Below are positions 41,536 through 50,292 of a stretch of DNA of 64,000 nt, piece by piece; within the stretch, counting starts at the first letter, position 1; each line of letters begins with the position of its first letter. The translations under genes were made by a program, and so were the position numbers. This stretch comes from VXYK01 sp965214565. Its GTDB lineage: Bacteria > Actinomycetota > Acidimicrobiia > Acidimicrobiales > Aldehydirespiratoraceae. The DNA lies in contig OZ243951.1 of assembly GCA_965214565.1 (NCBI GenBank), forward strand, positions 2,914,001-2,978,000, read 5' to 3'. The notes under the pieces were generated by a model. The model ran no database searches. It had not been told where the DNA came from and was given only the letters and a program-made list of their open reading frames with translations.

Positions 41536-42762
41536 GTGGGCAACATGACACGTGACGTGGTCGTCATCGGCGCTGGACCGGCCGGCGCGGCCGCGGCGAT
41601 TCAGGCCGCGAGGGGTGGCGCCTCGGTAACTGTCTTCGAGAAGGCTTCGGCGGGCCGCGACAAGGTGTGCGGCGATGGACTGACTCCGCGGGCGGTGCAT
41701 GCCCTCAACCAGCTGGACATAGACATGAGCGGTGCCCATCGAATCGACGGTCTGAGGATGATCGCCAACAAGACTCGTCGCGAACTGCCGTGGCCCGACA
41801 ACGGCTCGTTCGCCCCCCATGGCGCAGTGTGGCCCCGGCGACTCCTTGACGCGCACCTGATGTCCGCCGCCGCAGACGCGGGCGCAGAGATCATCTGGAA
41901 CACCGAGGCGACACCGATGCTCGGAGACGACGGACGTGTCATCGGAGTGACCGCCGGCTCCGAAAATTGGCACGCCGAGTTCACAGTGGTTGCGACTGGC
42001 GCACCCGGCAACGTCGCGAGGATGCTCGGCGCAGGGAGAGTAGAGAACGAACCGCATGGACTGGCCATCCGCAGCTATGCGGCCTCTCCGCGCCACGCCG
42101 AACGGCACCTTGAGGCCTGTCTCACTCTGCTCGGTCCCGACGGCACACCGATCCCCGGTTACGGATGGATGTTCCCCGCGGGTGACGGCACGGTCAACAT
42201 CGGTGTGGGAGCGCTGTCGACCATGAAGGGTTACAAGAAGCTCAACTTGAATCGTCTGATCGACTCCTACCGCGACCTGATCCGCGATGACTGGGAACTC
42301 GGTGACTACCTTGAGCGGCCGAGGGCCTGGCGGTTGCCGATGAGCGCGCAACGGCGTCACGGTGACGGTTGGGTGGCGATCGGTGATGCCGCTGGTCTCA
42401 TCAATCCGATGAACGGAGAGGGCATCGACTACGGGCTCGAGTCGGGGACTCTGGCCGCCGACCTGTTCCTCGCCGACCCCGCCGCAGCTCCGGAAAACTA
42501 CGACCGTCTCATCGGTGAACGCTTCGACGCCTTTCTGCGAACCGGCCGGAGGTTCAGCTTCTTGATCGGTCACCCGCTGATACTGCGCACGGGGCTGCGC
42601 CTGGCCGTGGGAACGCAGGCAATCGCCAACATCACCCTCCAGGTGATGGGGAATCTGCTCGACGCCGACGCCCCTGGTGCCGCAGGCAGGGTCCTACGCG
42701 CCGCCGACCGCGGCCTCGCCCTCGCCGACCCCCTACTCCGCAAGACTCGCGCCCCCGGCTAA
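41536..42762 (+). CDS. Geranylgeranyl reductase family FAD oxidoreductase (possible menaquinone reductase)
   Basis: A 408-residue flavoprotein of the GGR family. The FAD motif VVVIGAGPAGAAAA is followed by the GRDKVCGDGLTPRAV segment, which is diagnostic for geranylgeranyl reductases and the mycobacterial menaquinone side-chain reductase MenJ. The GDAAGLINPMNGEGIDYGLESG loop binds FAD on the second side. Given menB 2 kb upstream, saturation of a menaquinone prenyl group is a likely role; archaeal-type lipid or chlorophyll substrates are less likely in this organism. It starts at GTG 41536 or ATG 41545; the choice is uncertain. Confidence 0.85.
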   Translation: MGNMTRDVVVIGAGPAGAAAAIQAARGGASVTVFEKASAGRDKVCGDGLTPRAVHALNQLDIDMSGAHRIDGLRMIANKTRRELPWPDNGSFAPHGAVWPRRLLDAHLMSAAADAGAEIIWNTEATPMLGDDGRVIGVTAGSENWHAEFTVVATGAPGNVARMLGAGRVENEPHGLAIRSYAASPRHAERHLEACLTLLGPDGTPIPGYGWMFPAGDGTVNIGVGALSTMKGYKKLNLNRLIDSYRDLIRDDWELGDYLERPRAWRLPMSAQRRHGDGWVAIGDAAGLINPMNGEGIDYGLESGTLAADLFLADPAAAPENYDRLIGERFDAFLRTGRRFSFLIGHPLILRTGLRLAVGTQAIANITLQVMGNLLDADAPGAAGRVLRAADRGLALADPLLRKTRAPG

Positions 42763-42795
42763 CGGCTCCGGCCACGCCCGGCGTAAGCTGAATCC

Positions 42796-44022
42796 ATGAG
42801 CGATGTCACGCCTGCCGAAGAAGACCTGCCTCTCATCATCTCAGTAGACGACCACGTGATGGAGCCGAAGGACCTCTGGCAGCAGCAGCTTCCGGCGAGC
42901 GTGCGAGAACGTGGCCCGAGGGTGGTGCAGGAGCGAATCCGCCTCAAGTTCGAGGGGGGCCACTACGGCTTTGAACGCAACGACCCGGACGGGCAGATGT
43001 GTGACGTGTGGCTCTATGAGGACAGCGTCACTCCCACCGGGTTCCTCCACGGTCCTGCAGGGGTCCCCCGCGAGGAGCAGCGAAACGTGGCAGCCGTCTA
43101 CGAGGACTTGCGACCGGGCACTTACCGACAAATCGACCGACTCTGCGACATGGACCTGAACCATGTGGAAGCCGCTATCAACTACCCCAACATCTTCCCG
43201 CGTTTCTGCGGGCAGGGGTTCTTGGAACGCGAGGACAAGGAACTCGCCTTCGAGTGTCTCAAGATTTACAACGACTGGATCATCGACGACTGGGGCGGTG
43301 GCGCCGGCCGGGGCCGCCTGATACCGCTGACACTGGTTCCGTTGTGGGACCCGCAGATGTGCGCCGACGAAGTACGACGCTGTGCAGCCAAGGGGAGCTA
43401 CGCGATCGCGTTCTCTGAGAACCCTTCCAAGTTGGGCTGTGCAACCATGTACAGCGGTGAGTGGGACGTCCTGTGGCAGGCATGCGAGGAGACTGATACC
43501 ACTGTCTCGATGCATATCGGCTCCTCTTCGTCGATGCCATCCACATCGCCGGACGCGCCGTTGGCGACATCGATGTCGTTGTACGCCCAGAACGCCGAAG
43601 GCTCGATGGTCGACTGGGTCTTCTCGGGCACCCTCGAGCGGTTCAAGAAGATCAAGATCGCCTACGCCGAGAGCCAGGTGGGATGGATGCCGTTCCAGAT
43701 GGAACGGATGGACTCCGTGTTCCGGGAAGGTCGCGGCGGCGTCGGCGGCGCGGGTCCGCTGCCCAGCGAAATCGTTAAAGGCCGGGTGTTCGGCTGCATT
43801 TTCGACGATCTAGTCGGTCTCAAACAGCGCGACGACGTCGGTATCGACCAGATCCTGTTCGAAACCGACTATCCGCATTCCGACGGCACATTCCCGCACT
43901 CCCGCAAAGTTGCGCACAGCATGTTCGCCGCTACCGGAATGAACGCCGAGGAGTGCAACAAGGTGATGCGCGGCAACGCCATCAACGCCTACGGCCTGGA
44001 CCGCTTCGGGATCACCGAATAG
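42796..44022 (+). CDS. Amidohydrolase family 2 protein (paralogue 1)
   Basis: A 408-residue TIM-barrel amidohydrolase-2 protein. The metal and active-site elements are the N-terminal ISVDDHVMEPKDLW, the central SMHIGSSS (a metal-binding His), and the C-terminal ETDYPHSDGTFPHS with its catalytic aspartate. Members of this branch decarboxylate or hydrolyse aromatic and other ring compounds; the substrate is unknown. It is clearly paralogous to the gene at 54139 and lies 33 bases behind the geranylgeranyl-reductase-like gene. Compared with its paralogue it has an extra G-rich insertion (REGRGGVGGAGP) before the C-terminal domain. Confidence 0.8.
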   Translation: MSDVTPAEEDLPLIISVDDHVMEPKDLWQQQLPASVRERGPRVVQERIRLKFEGGHYGFERNDPDGQMCDVWLYEDSVTPTGFLHGPAGVPREEQRNVAAVYEDLRPGTYRQIDRLCDMDLNHVEAAINYPNIFPRFCGQGFLEREDKELAFECLKIYNDWIIDDWGGGAGRGRLIPLTLVPLWDPQMCADEVRRCAAKGSYAIAFSENPSKLGCATMYSGEWDVLWQACEETDTTVSMHIGSSSSMPSTSPDAPLATSMSLYAQNAEGSMVDWVFSGTLERFKKIKIAYAESQVGWMPFQMERMDSVFREGRGGVGGAGPLPSEIVKGRVFGCIFDDLVGLKQRDDVGIDQILFETDYPHSDGTFPHSRKVAHSMFAATGMNAEECNKVMRGNAINAYGLDRFGITE

Positions 44023-44052
44023 CTGTTCGCAACACAGCTCCTGTCGCCGGCG

Positions 44053-45174
44053 TCAGCCCAGCCCGAGAGCCGCGAGAGGGTCGGTGTAGCCCAGCCCCTG
44101 AGCTTCGGCTACGTGCTGCTCGGTCAACAGTCCGCGGTGGATGTTCAAACCGTTGCGAAGGTGTTCATCGTCGGCGAGCGCGCGCTCCAGGCCCTTGTCG
44201 GCCAATGCCAGAGTGAAGGGCAGCGTGGCGTTGTTGAGTGCGTAGGTGGACGTCTGGGGAACCGCCCCGGGCATGTTGGCAACGCAGTAGTGGACCACGT
44301 CGTCAACAACGAAAGTCGGATCGGTGTGGGTCGTCGGCCTCGAGGTTGCGAAGCAGCCCCCCTGGTCGATGGCAACATCAACGAGCACCGAACCGGGCTT
44401 CATCCGTTTGACCAGATGAGGCCCCACGAGCTTGGGGGCGGTTGCTCCCTTGACGAGCACAGCACCGATCACAAGATCAGCGGCCAGTACCTGCTCTTCG
44501 AGAGAGCTGCCCGTTGAGTAGAGGGTGACCAGGGCGGAACCGAAGCGGCGGGAAAGTCGATTGAGGACATCCAGGCTGCGGTCCAACACCGTGACCTGTG
44601 AGCCCATCCCGACAGCCATTTCGATGGCGTTTTCGCCGACGACTCCCCCGCCGAGCACGAGTGTGCGCGCCGGGGCTACCCCGGGGACGCCGCCGAGCAG
44701 ACGACCTGAACCTCCGCTGGGGGCTTCGAGGCAACGGGCACCCGCCTGGATGGACATGCGGCCCGCGACCTGCGACATGGGTGCCAAGAGGGGCAGCCCT
44801 CCGTGACCGTCGGTGACGGTCTCATAGGCGATACAGCTGGCACCGCTCGCCAGCAGTTCCTCGGTCTGTGCAGCGTCGGGAGCGAGATGGAGGTAGGTGA
44901 ACAGCAAATGGCCGGCCCCCAACATGGCCCGTTCGACGGATTGGGGTTCCTTCACCTTGACGATCATCTCTGAGTCGGCGAAGACCGTCTCAGCGTCGGG
45001 GACGACTTGTGCTCCCGATGCCGTGTAGTCGGAGTCGGTGGCGCCGATGCCGGTCCCGGCGCCGCTTTGAACCAGCACGCGGTGGCCGCGCATGGTCAAC
45101 TCCCGCACGCTTGTGGGGGTCAGCCCCACCCGCCGCTCGGCTGTCTTGATCTCTGTGGGAACACCGACGCGCAT
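44053..45174 (-). CDS. ald: Alanine dehydrogenase
   Basis: A 373-residue enzyme of normal length that interconverts alanine with pyruvate and ammonia using NAD. The N-terminal MRVGVPTEIKTAERRVGLTP contains the substrate-binding Arg-Arg and the IKxxExRVGLTP signature. The NAD Rossmann motif is LVLGGGVVGENAIEMAVGMG, and the DVAIDQGGCFATSRPTTH segment provides the C-terminal catalytic region. ATG 45174 has GGAGG at the right distance; earlier in-frame codons are not used. It lies divergent to an Lrp-type regulator, an arrangement known for aldR-ald in mycobacteria, where the regulator activates ald in response to alanine. Confidence 0.95.
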   Translation of the reverse strand: MRVGVPTEIKTAERRVGLTPTSVRELTMRGHRVLVQSGAGTGIGATDSDYTASGAQVVPDAETVFADSEMIVKVKEPQSVERAMLGAGHLLFTYLHLAPDAAQTEELLASGASCIAYETVTDGHGGLPLLAPMSQVAGRMSIQAGARCLEAPSGGSGRLLGGVPGVAPARTLVLGGGVVGENAIEMAVGMGSQVTVLDRSLDVLNRLSRRFGSALVTLYSTGSSLEEQVLAADLVIGAVLVKGATAPKLVGPHLVKRMKPGSVLVDVAIDQGGCFATSRPTTHTDPTFVVDDVVHYCVANMPGAVPQTSTYALNNATLPFTLALADKGLERALADDEHLRNGLNIHRGLLTEQHVAEAQGLGYTDPLAALGLG

Positions 45175-45279
45175 ACTGCTACCTCCAAGCACAGAATACG
45201 CCTGTTCAGAGGGAAGGTGTGTGCGAATTCAGGCTCTGTACCCATCTTTGGCGCAATATACTGTTGCATCTACCAATAT

Positions 45280-45295
45280 CAATGATTGATCATTG
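45280..45295. promoter_or_regulatory. 16-bp inverted repeat between ald and the Lrp gene (candidate operator)
   Basis: The sequence CAATGATTGATCATTG has perfect 6-base arms (CAATGA and TCATTG) around a 4-base centre. It sits in an AT-rich stretch within the 147-base intergenic region between the divergent ald (start 45174) and Lrp-type (start 45322) genes. Lrp/AsnC proteins bind such AT-rich palindromes, often several in an array, so autoregulation and ald control are likely. The binding itself is inference. Confidence 0.55.
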
Positions 45296-45321
45296 CTCAA
45301 CTGGTATATCCGGGAGGAAAC

Positions 45322-45792
45322 ATGTTGGATCAACTCGACGCTACGGACCGGGAGATCCTAGGAGTCCTGCAGGAGGACGCTCGAATCACCAATGCAGCCC
45401 TGGCCGAGAAGGTCCACCTTTCGGCTTCGGCATGCCTGCGGCGAGTGCGCCGCCTTGAAGAGGTCGGGGTGGTGAAAGGGTACGTAGCAGTCCTCGACCG
45501 CAAGCTGATCGGACGCGGCACGTCCGTCTTCGTCGAGATCGCTCTGACCAGTCAGCAGGAGGACCATCTGAACGCCTTCGAGGAGGCCGTCGCCGATGTC
45601 ACAGAAATACTGAGCTGCCATCTGATGGCCGGCAACAGCGACTACCTCCTGCACGTAGCGGCGACCGATGTCGTCGACTACGAGAGGATCCACAAGGCCC
45701 ACCTGGCAAGACTCCCTCATGTCGCCCAACTCCGTTCCAGTTTCGCGCTGCGGACGGTCTGCGACCGCAAGGCACACCGCTTCGACGGCTGA
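45322..45792 (+). CDS. Lrp/AsnC-family transcriptional regulator (AldR-like)
   Basis: A 156-residue regulator. The N-terminal DNA-binding domain has LDATDREILGVLQEDARITNAALAEKVHLSASACLRRVRRLEEVGVV as a classic AsnC winged helix-turn-helix. The C-terminal half has the RAM/ACT-like effector domain with VTEILSCHLMAGNSDYLLHV, the loop that binds amino acids. ATG 45322 follows a near-perfect GGGAGGAA site; an upstream in-frame ATG at 45286 would extend it but has no site. Divergence from ald suggests it senses alanine and controls ald. Octameric assembly is typical. Confidence 0.9.
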   Translation: MLDQLDATDREILGVLQEDARITNAALAEKVHLSASACLRRVRRLEEVGVVKGYVAVLDRKLIGRGTSVFVEIALTSQQEDHLNAFEEAVADVTEILSCHLMAGNSDYLLHVAATDVVDYERIHKAHLARLPHVAQLRSSFALRTVCDRKAHRFDG

Positions 45793-45827
45793 CGTTCACT
45801 GAGGCGAACGCCCAACGTCAAAAGAGT

Positions 45828-48668
45828 TCAAGAACCACCAATGTGGTACATCTCAGCAGCGGGTTTGAGGGGGCGGGCGTACCACAGGGGGCGACGTAGG
45901 CCGCCCGGGCCCGGCGCTGGACGGGTCATCGAGAGCCACTCCCGGTAGGCCTCGCGGCTCTTGGCCGTGTCGACCACCACGTCTCCGTACTGGTCGCCGG
46001 CCTCGGCGGGGGTCACCCGGACTCGCTGGTGCCAACACTGCATCCCTGAGATCGGGTCCGGTTGCACCGAGAAGGCCAGGTTCTGGTGCACACCGGTGTC
46101 GTTCCACCAGATGCGTTGGCTGTCGGGATCATCGGAGTCGAAGCGGCGAATCCCGTCGGTGCGGGTCAGCTTCCAGGACTGGCCGCCTTCGCCGTTGTCG
46201 ATACGGTCGATCTCGGCTTTGCCGGCCCCCCACGAACGAGCCTTGTCCTCTTCGATGCGCCAGCGACCCATGTGATGCGAGGCTGCAACCACGCCAGGTC
46301 GGATTCCTTCGGTACGCCAGGCTTGGATGACGAAATGGCCGATGCGGGTGGAGATGCGCACCAGTGCGTTCTCCTCGATTCCGAGCTTCTCGGCGTCGCT
46401 CGGGTGGATCCACAGGGGATGCCGGTGGCTGATCTCGTTGAGCCATTTGGAGTTCGCAGAGCGGGTGTGGATCAATGTCGGTATCCGAAAGGTTGGCAGG
46501 AGGATCCGCTCGTTGCCTTCGACGTCGAGGTCCTGATGGTGGACATGGGACTTGATCCATGTGGGCGCGGCGTATTCGCGCCAACCCCAGTCAGCCAGCG
46601 TCGTCGAGAAGAGTTCCAGCTTCTTTGACGGTGTGGGAAAGCCCTCCTTGGCTTCACCGTCGACCTCGACGGCCGGCGACCCCTCGCCGAGGTCTGCCAG
46701 GGTTATCTCGCCGAGGTGCGCGGGGGTGCCGTCCCAGGCACCGCTGGTTCCGGGTTTGCGGAACACCTGGTCCTCGCCCTTGACGCAGTCCGCGATGCCT
46801 TCGAGGCCGACAATCCGCTCGTAGGGCGTCACCATGTCGCCGGGCACCGCGTATGCACCGACGTCGCGCATGTATTCGAGCGGCGACTTGCCGGCCTCAG
46901 ATGCAGCTTCGGACAGCCCGGGCACCGACTCGGCGAACATCGTTGCGTAGTACTCGTCAACCGTTATCGGCGTGCCGGGGCAGTTGTCGGACTCGAACCA
47001 CCTCCGGATCCCCCGGCTCCCGTCAGGGTCGATGCGCCAGGAGAGGTCGATCCAGAACTCGTTCTCCTCGGACACCTCACCGGGGTTGAAGTCGCGGCTG
47101 CGGGAGTCCGGCCCGAGCGACTCGCCACGAAGTTCCGCGTAACGGCGCATCACCGGTTGGCGAAAGCCGATCCAACGGCCGTTGTGGGTCTCGAAGGAGG
47201 CCACGTCGTGCCGTTCGGTACCCACCCCCATGGGTAGCACATAGTCGGCATACCAGGCGGTCTCCGACCATGTGGGAGTGAGCGCCACATGGCAGCGAAC
47301 CTTCGACTCGTCGGTCAGCGCCTCGAGCCAGCTGAACCCGTCGGGATTGGTCCAGATCGGGTTGTAGACACGGCTGAAGTAGACGTCGAGGGTTCCGCGG
47401 CCCTCGTTCAGGAAGTGCGGCAGCAGGATCGACATCTCGTGGTACGACAACGGGTACTCGCGGGGCCAGGAGAGCTCGTTCCACTGGTGCAGCGGCGGCG
47501 CGCCCTTGGGCTGTGCCGGTTTGAACTTGTTCCAACCGTTGCCGCTCGTTCCTCCGACCGTGGCCACCGACCCGGTCAAGACGTTGAGGAAGAACAGGCA
47601 GCGTGCAGTCTGCCAACCGCCGAGGTTGCCGGCGCCCGCTGCGCGCCAGGTGTGCGATGCGAATTTGGTCGGGTGCGCACCGATGATCTCGGCGATCTCG
47701 CGAATTTGCCCGCCGTCGACACCACAGACATCCTCGGCTGCTTGTGGGGTGTAGTCGGCGTAGGCGTCGAGCAGGGCGGCTTCGAGCGACTCGAACTTCG
47801 GCGGCAGGTCTGGACGGGTCTCACGCAGGTAGGTCTCCCAGTTGACCCAACGACGCACAAAATCCCGCTCCCAGGTGCCGTTCTCGATCAACAGGCGGGC
47901 GATGGCCAACAACAGGAAGGGCTCGGTCCCGGGCCAAGCCGCAAGCCAGTGATCGGCTTTTGCGCCGGTGTTGGAAAGTCTCGGATCGATGCAGATGACA
48001 GTGGCGCCCTTGCCCTGAGCCTCGATGATACGTTGAGCATGAGGGTTGAAATAGTGGCCGGCTTCGAGGTGTGAAGAGATCAGGAAGATCACTTCCGCGT
48101 TGGCGAAGTCTGATGAGGGTCGGTCGTGCCCCATCCATGACTGGTAGCCGATACGGGCATTGGAGGAACAGATGTTGGTGTGGCTGTTGTGCCCGTCCAC
48201 ACCCCAAGACTTGAGGACACGGTCCGCGTAACCGTCCTCACCCGGCCGTCCGACGTGGTACATGACGGAGTCGTGACGGCCCTCGTCGAGGGCGGTTGCG
48301 ATTCGGGTACCTATGTCACTCAGCGCTTCATCCCAGGACACCCGTTCCCACTGCCCTGAACCCCGTGAGCCGACCCGGCGCAGCGGGTGGAGAATACGTT
48401 CGGTGTCGTTGACCTGATTGAGTGTGGCGGGGCCTTTGGCGCAGTTGCGACCCCGACTGGCCGGATGCAGGGGATTCCCCTCGATCTTGTCGATCTGGTT
48501 GGTCTCGTGGTTCACATGAGCGAGCAGTCCACACGCTGCCTCGCAGTTGAAACAGGTCGTGGGTACGAGGGTGTGGTGTTGTTCTACGCGGGTCGGCCAG
48601 GCCTTGGCGTCCAACGAGGTGTAATCGTGCCACTCTTCGTGGGGTGGGTACGCCTTGAGGTCGGTCAT
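45828..48668 (-). CDS. Molybdopterin oxidoreductase catalytic subunit (CISM family), no Tat signal
   Basis: A 946-residue Mo-bisPGD enzyme of the DMSO-reductase/CISM superfamily. C39, C42, C46 and C76 form an N-terminal [4Fe-4S] site (CFNCEAAC...NCAKG). The presumed Mo ligand is Cys167 in NICSSNARIG; the middle and C-terminal domains carry the usual MGD-binding stretches (for example ICIDPRLSNTGAKADHWLAAWPGTE, TRSANSKWLNEI). It lacks a twin-arginine signal, so it should face the cytoplasm, as in the cytoplasmic sulfite dehydrogenase SoeA. Sulfite, polysulfide or another small oxyanion/donor are all possible; the substrate is unassigned. It follows the fused Fe-S/NrfD gene by 17 bases on the same strand. 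Confidence 0.85.
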   Translation of the reverse strand: MTDLKAYPPHEEWHDYTSLDAKAWPTRVEQHHTLVPTTCFNCEAACGLLAHVNHETNQIDKIEGNPLHPASRGRNCAKGPATLNQVNDTERILHPLRRVGSRGSGQWERVSWDEALSDIGTRIATALDEGRHDSVMYHVGRPGEDGYADRVLKSWGVDGHNSHTNICSSNARIGYQSWMGHDRPSSDFANAEVIFLISSHLEAGHYFNPHAQRIIEAQGKGATVICIDPRLSNTGAKADHWLAAWPGTEPFLLLAIARLLIENGTWERDFVRRWVNWETYLRETRPDLPPKFESLEAALLDAYADYTPQAAEDVCGVDGGQIREIAEIIGAHPTKFASHTWRAAGAGNLGGWQTARCLFFLNVLTGSVATVGGTSGNGWNKFKPAQPKGAPPLHQWNELSWPREYPLSYHEMSILLPHFLNEGRGTLDVYFSRVYNPIWTNPDGFSWLEALTDESKVRCHVALTPTWSETAWYADYVLPMGVGTERHDVASFETHNGRWIGFRQPVMRRYAELRGESLGPDSRSRDFNPGEVSEENEFWIDLSWRIDPDGSRGIRRWFESDNCPGTPITVDEYYATMFAESVPGLSEAASEAGKSPLEYMRDVGAYAVPGDMVTPYERIVGLEGIADCVKGEDQVFRKPGTSGAWDGTPAHLGEITLADLGEGSPAVEVDGEAKEGFPTPSKKLELFSTTLADWGWREYAAPTWIKSHVHHQDLDVEGNERILLPTFRIPTLIHTRSANSKWLNEISHRHPLWIHPSDAEKLGIEENALVRISTRIGHFVIQAWRTEGIRPGVVAASHHMGRWRIEEDKARSWGAGKAEIDRIDNGEGGQSWKLTRTDGIRRFDSDDPDSQRIWWNDTGVHQNLAFSVQPDPISGMQCWHQRVRVTPAEAGDQYGDVVVDTAKSREAYREWLSMTRPAPGPGGLRRPLWYARPLKPAAEMYHIGGS

Positions 48669-48685
48669 AAAAGTCGGCTCGGCCT

Positions 48686-50197
48686 CTAGGAGAGCGGCAC
48701 GGACTGGCCGGCACGGACAAAGGAGTCTTCATAGGCCCACATCCCGGCGATGGCGGCGACCCCTGCGGCTGCAACCAACGGTGCGCCGGTGTCGGTGGCC
48801 AACGCAAGAACCAGCACACATCCAGGCGTCAGGAGGCCCACCAACACGCCGAACCAGAAGCGGTCGCGGAATGCACCCTTGATCATCTGATGAACAGCGG
48901 CCTCGACATGGGGGGTCCCCTTAGCGGTCGCCTCCAACGCGACCAGAGCCGCTGTGACGCAGACCCCGGCGAGGAACGCCCAGCGAACGGCATTGATTGC
49001 GGGGACTTCGACGAACAGGTCGACTATCGAGTAGCTCGCTCCGCCGGCGGTAACTGCCTGTGCCAGCAGGGTCGGCAGCAACAGCGGTGTCTGCCACAGA
49101 TCTCGTCCCTCGCACTGGCCGAACAGCAGGGCGGTGTAACCGGCCGTCGCTGCGGCTCCCAGCACGACGGGGACCGCCAGCACTTTGAGAACGTCGGGAA
49201 CCTCGGCGATTCCTGCGACCCACCAGGCCGCCGTCACTGCCGCGAACGCAACCAGAACGTAAGCACCCTTGACCAGCCAGGATTCCCAGCTTCCACGGGT
49301 GATCAGGTAGTAGAACCGGCCTGGTTGTTTGAGGTCGGCGACCAACAGCAACCCGGTCACAGCCAGGAAGAAACCTGCCAGCATCGGCGGCACGACACCG
49401 ACAGCCGCGGTCTCGCCGCTGTGACCCAACAGCACCAACAAGGCCGCGACGGCCATCACACCTGCGGCGATCGCCTTGGTGACCAGGTATCCCGAGACTT
49501 TCGTGGTCCAGGTCATCTTGTGCGACGTGGTGTAGGTCGTCCGCGCCACGACTCCGCTGCTGTCGGGCGGAACGCTCGGGTGGTCGGGTGTGGTGTCGGC
49601 CCAGATCATCCCGTCGTTGGCAATGGCCGTACGCAACGGATTGAGCGACGCCTGGTCGGCACCTCGGTAATACACCTTGGGGTTGGTGCCCTGCTCGGGT
49701 GCACGCACCGCCACGTCCTCGCGTGCGATGATCTTTGTCGCTTCGTTCAGAGGATCGTCCAGATCAGCGACCTTGATGGCGTTGGTCGGACAGACGATCA
49801 CGCAGGACGGTTCGAGTCCGTCCTCGATACGGTGGTTGCAGAAGTTGCACTTGTGGGCGGTGTTGGTCGCGGGGTTGATGTAAAGCGCGTCGTAGGGGCA
49901 GGCGTTCATGCATCCCTTGCAACCGATGCAGTTGTCGTCGTTGAAGTCGACCACGCCGTTGTCGGCTCGAAAGAGTGCGTTGGTGGGGCAGATCGAGATG
50001 CAGGGCGCATCATCGCAGTGGTTGCAGCGCATCACCGAGAAGTGCCGGCTGACGTTGGGGAAGGAGCCGGACTCTATGTACTTGACCCAAGTGCGGTTGA
50101 CGCCTAGGGGAACGTCGTGCTCGCTCTTGCACGCCACCGTGCAGGCGTGGCAACCGATGCATGAGTCACTGTCGAGTAGGAAGCCGAGCCTGGTCAC
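48686..50197 (-). CDS. Fused 4Fe-4S ferredoxin and NrfD/DmsC-like membrane anchor of a CISM oxidoreductase
   Basis: A 503-residue protein joining two subunits that are usually separate. Residues 1-about 175 carry four [4Fe-4S] clusters with sixteen cysteines (C13/16/19/23, C58/61/66/70, C90/93/96/100, C117/120/132/136). After a linker, residues about 230-500 contain roughly eight membrane segments with an NrfD-type GRFYYLITRGSWESWLVKGAYVL motif. It would pass electrons between the molybdenum subunit and menaquinone at the membrane. No Tat signal, matching the catalytic subunit. First gene of the pair; an inverted repeat lies 51-69 bases upstream of its start. Confidence 0.85.
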   Translation of the reverse strand: MTRLGFLLDSDSCIGCHACTVACKSEHDVPLGVNRTWVKYIESGSFPNVSRHFSVMRCNHCDDAPCISICPTNALFRADNGVVDFNDDNCIGCKGCMNACPYDALYINPATNTAHKCNFCNHRIEDGLEPSCVIVCPTNAIKVADLDDPLNEATKIIAREDVAVRAPEQGTNPKVYYRGADQASLNPLRTAIANDGMIWADTTPDHPSVPPDSSGVVARTTYTTSHKMTWTTKVSGYLVTKAIAAGVMAVAALLVLLGHSGETAAVGVVPPMLAGFFLAVTGLLLVADLKQPGRFYYLITRGSWESWLVKGAYVLVAFAAVTAAWWVAGIAEVPDVLKVLAVPVVLGAAATAGYTALLFGQCEGRDLWQTPLLLPTLLAQAVTAGGASYSIVDLFVEVPAINAVRWAFLAGVCVTAALVALEATAKGTPHVEAAVHQMIKGAFRDRFWFGVLVGLLTPGCVLVLALATDTGAPLVAAAGVAAIAGMWAYEDSFVRAGQSVPLS

Positions 50198-50247
50198 ACA
50201 TTTCCTTGAAGGGTCCGAAGATTGACGTTGGGTACTCTAGTGCACTC

Positions 50248-50266
50248 AAGTTAGACACTCTAACTT
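50248..50266. promoter_or_regulatory. Perfect inverted repeat upstream of the CISM genes (candidate operator)
   Basis: AAGTTAGA-CAC-TCTAACTT: 8-base perfect arms around a 3-base spacer, within the 95-base gap between the SDR gene and the start of the Fe-S/NrfD gene, in a locally AT-rich stretch. As a terminator for the SDR gene it would lack a downstream T-run on the minus strand, so an operator for a TetR- or MarR-type regulator acting on the oxidoreductase genes is the better reading. The regulator is not in this window as far as I can tell. Confidence 0.45.
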
Positions 50267-50292
50267 TTCTTTGCGGGAGCGGTGGCTCCGCG

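Noticed and set aside
45791..45819. Stem-loop with arms GACGTT and AACGTC between the Lrp gene and the molybdopterin gene, considered as a terminator
   Set aside because: No T-run follows on either strand, and the stem is interrupted by many unpaired bases; evidence is too weak.
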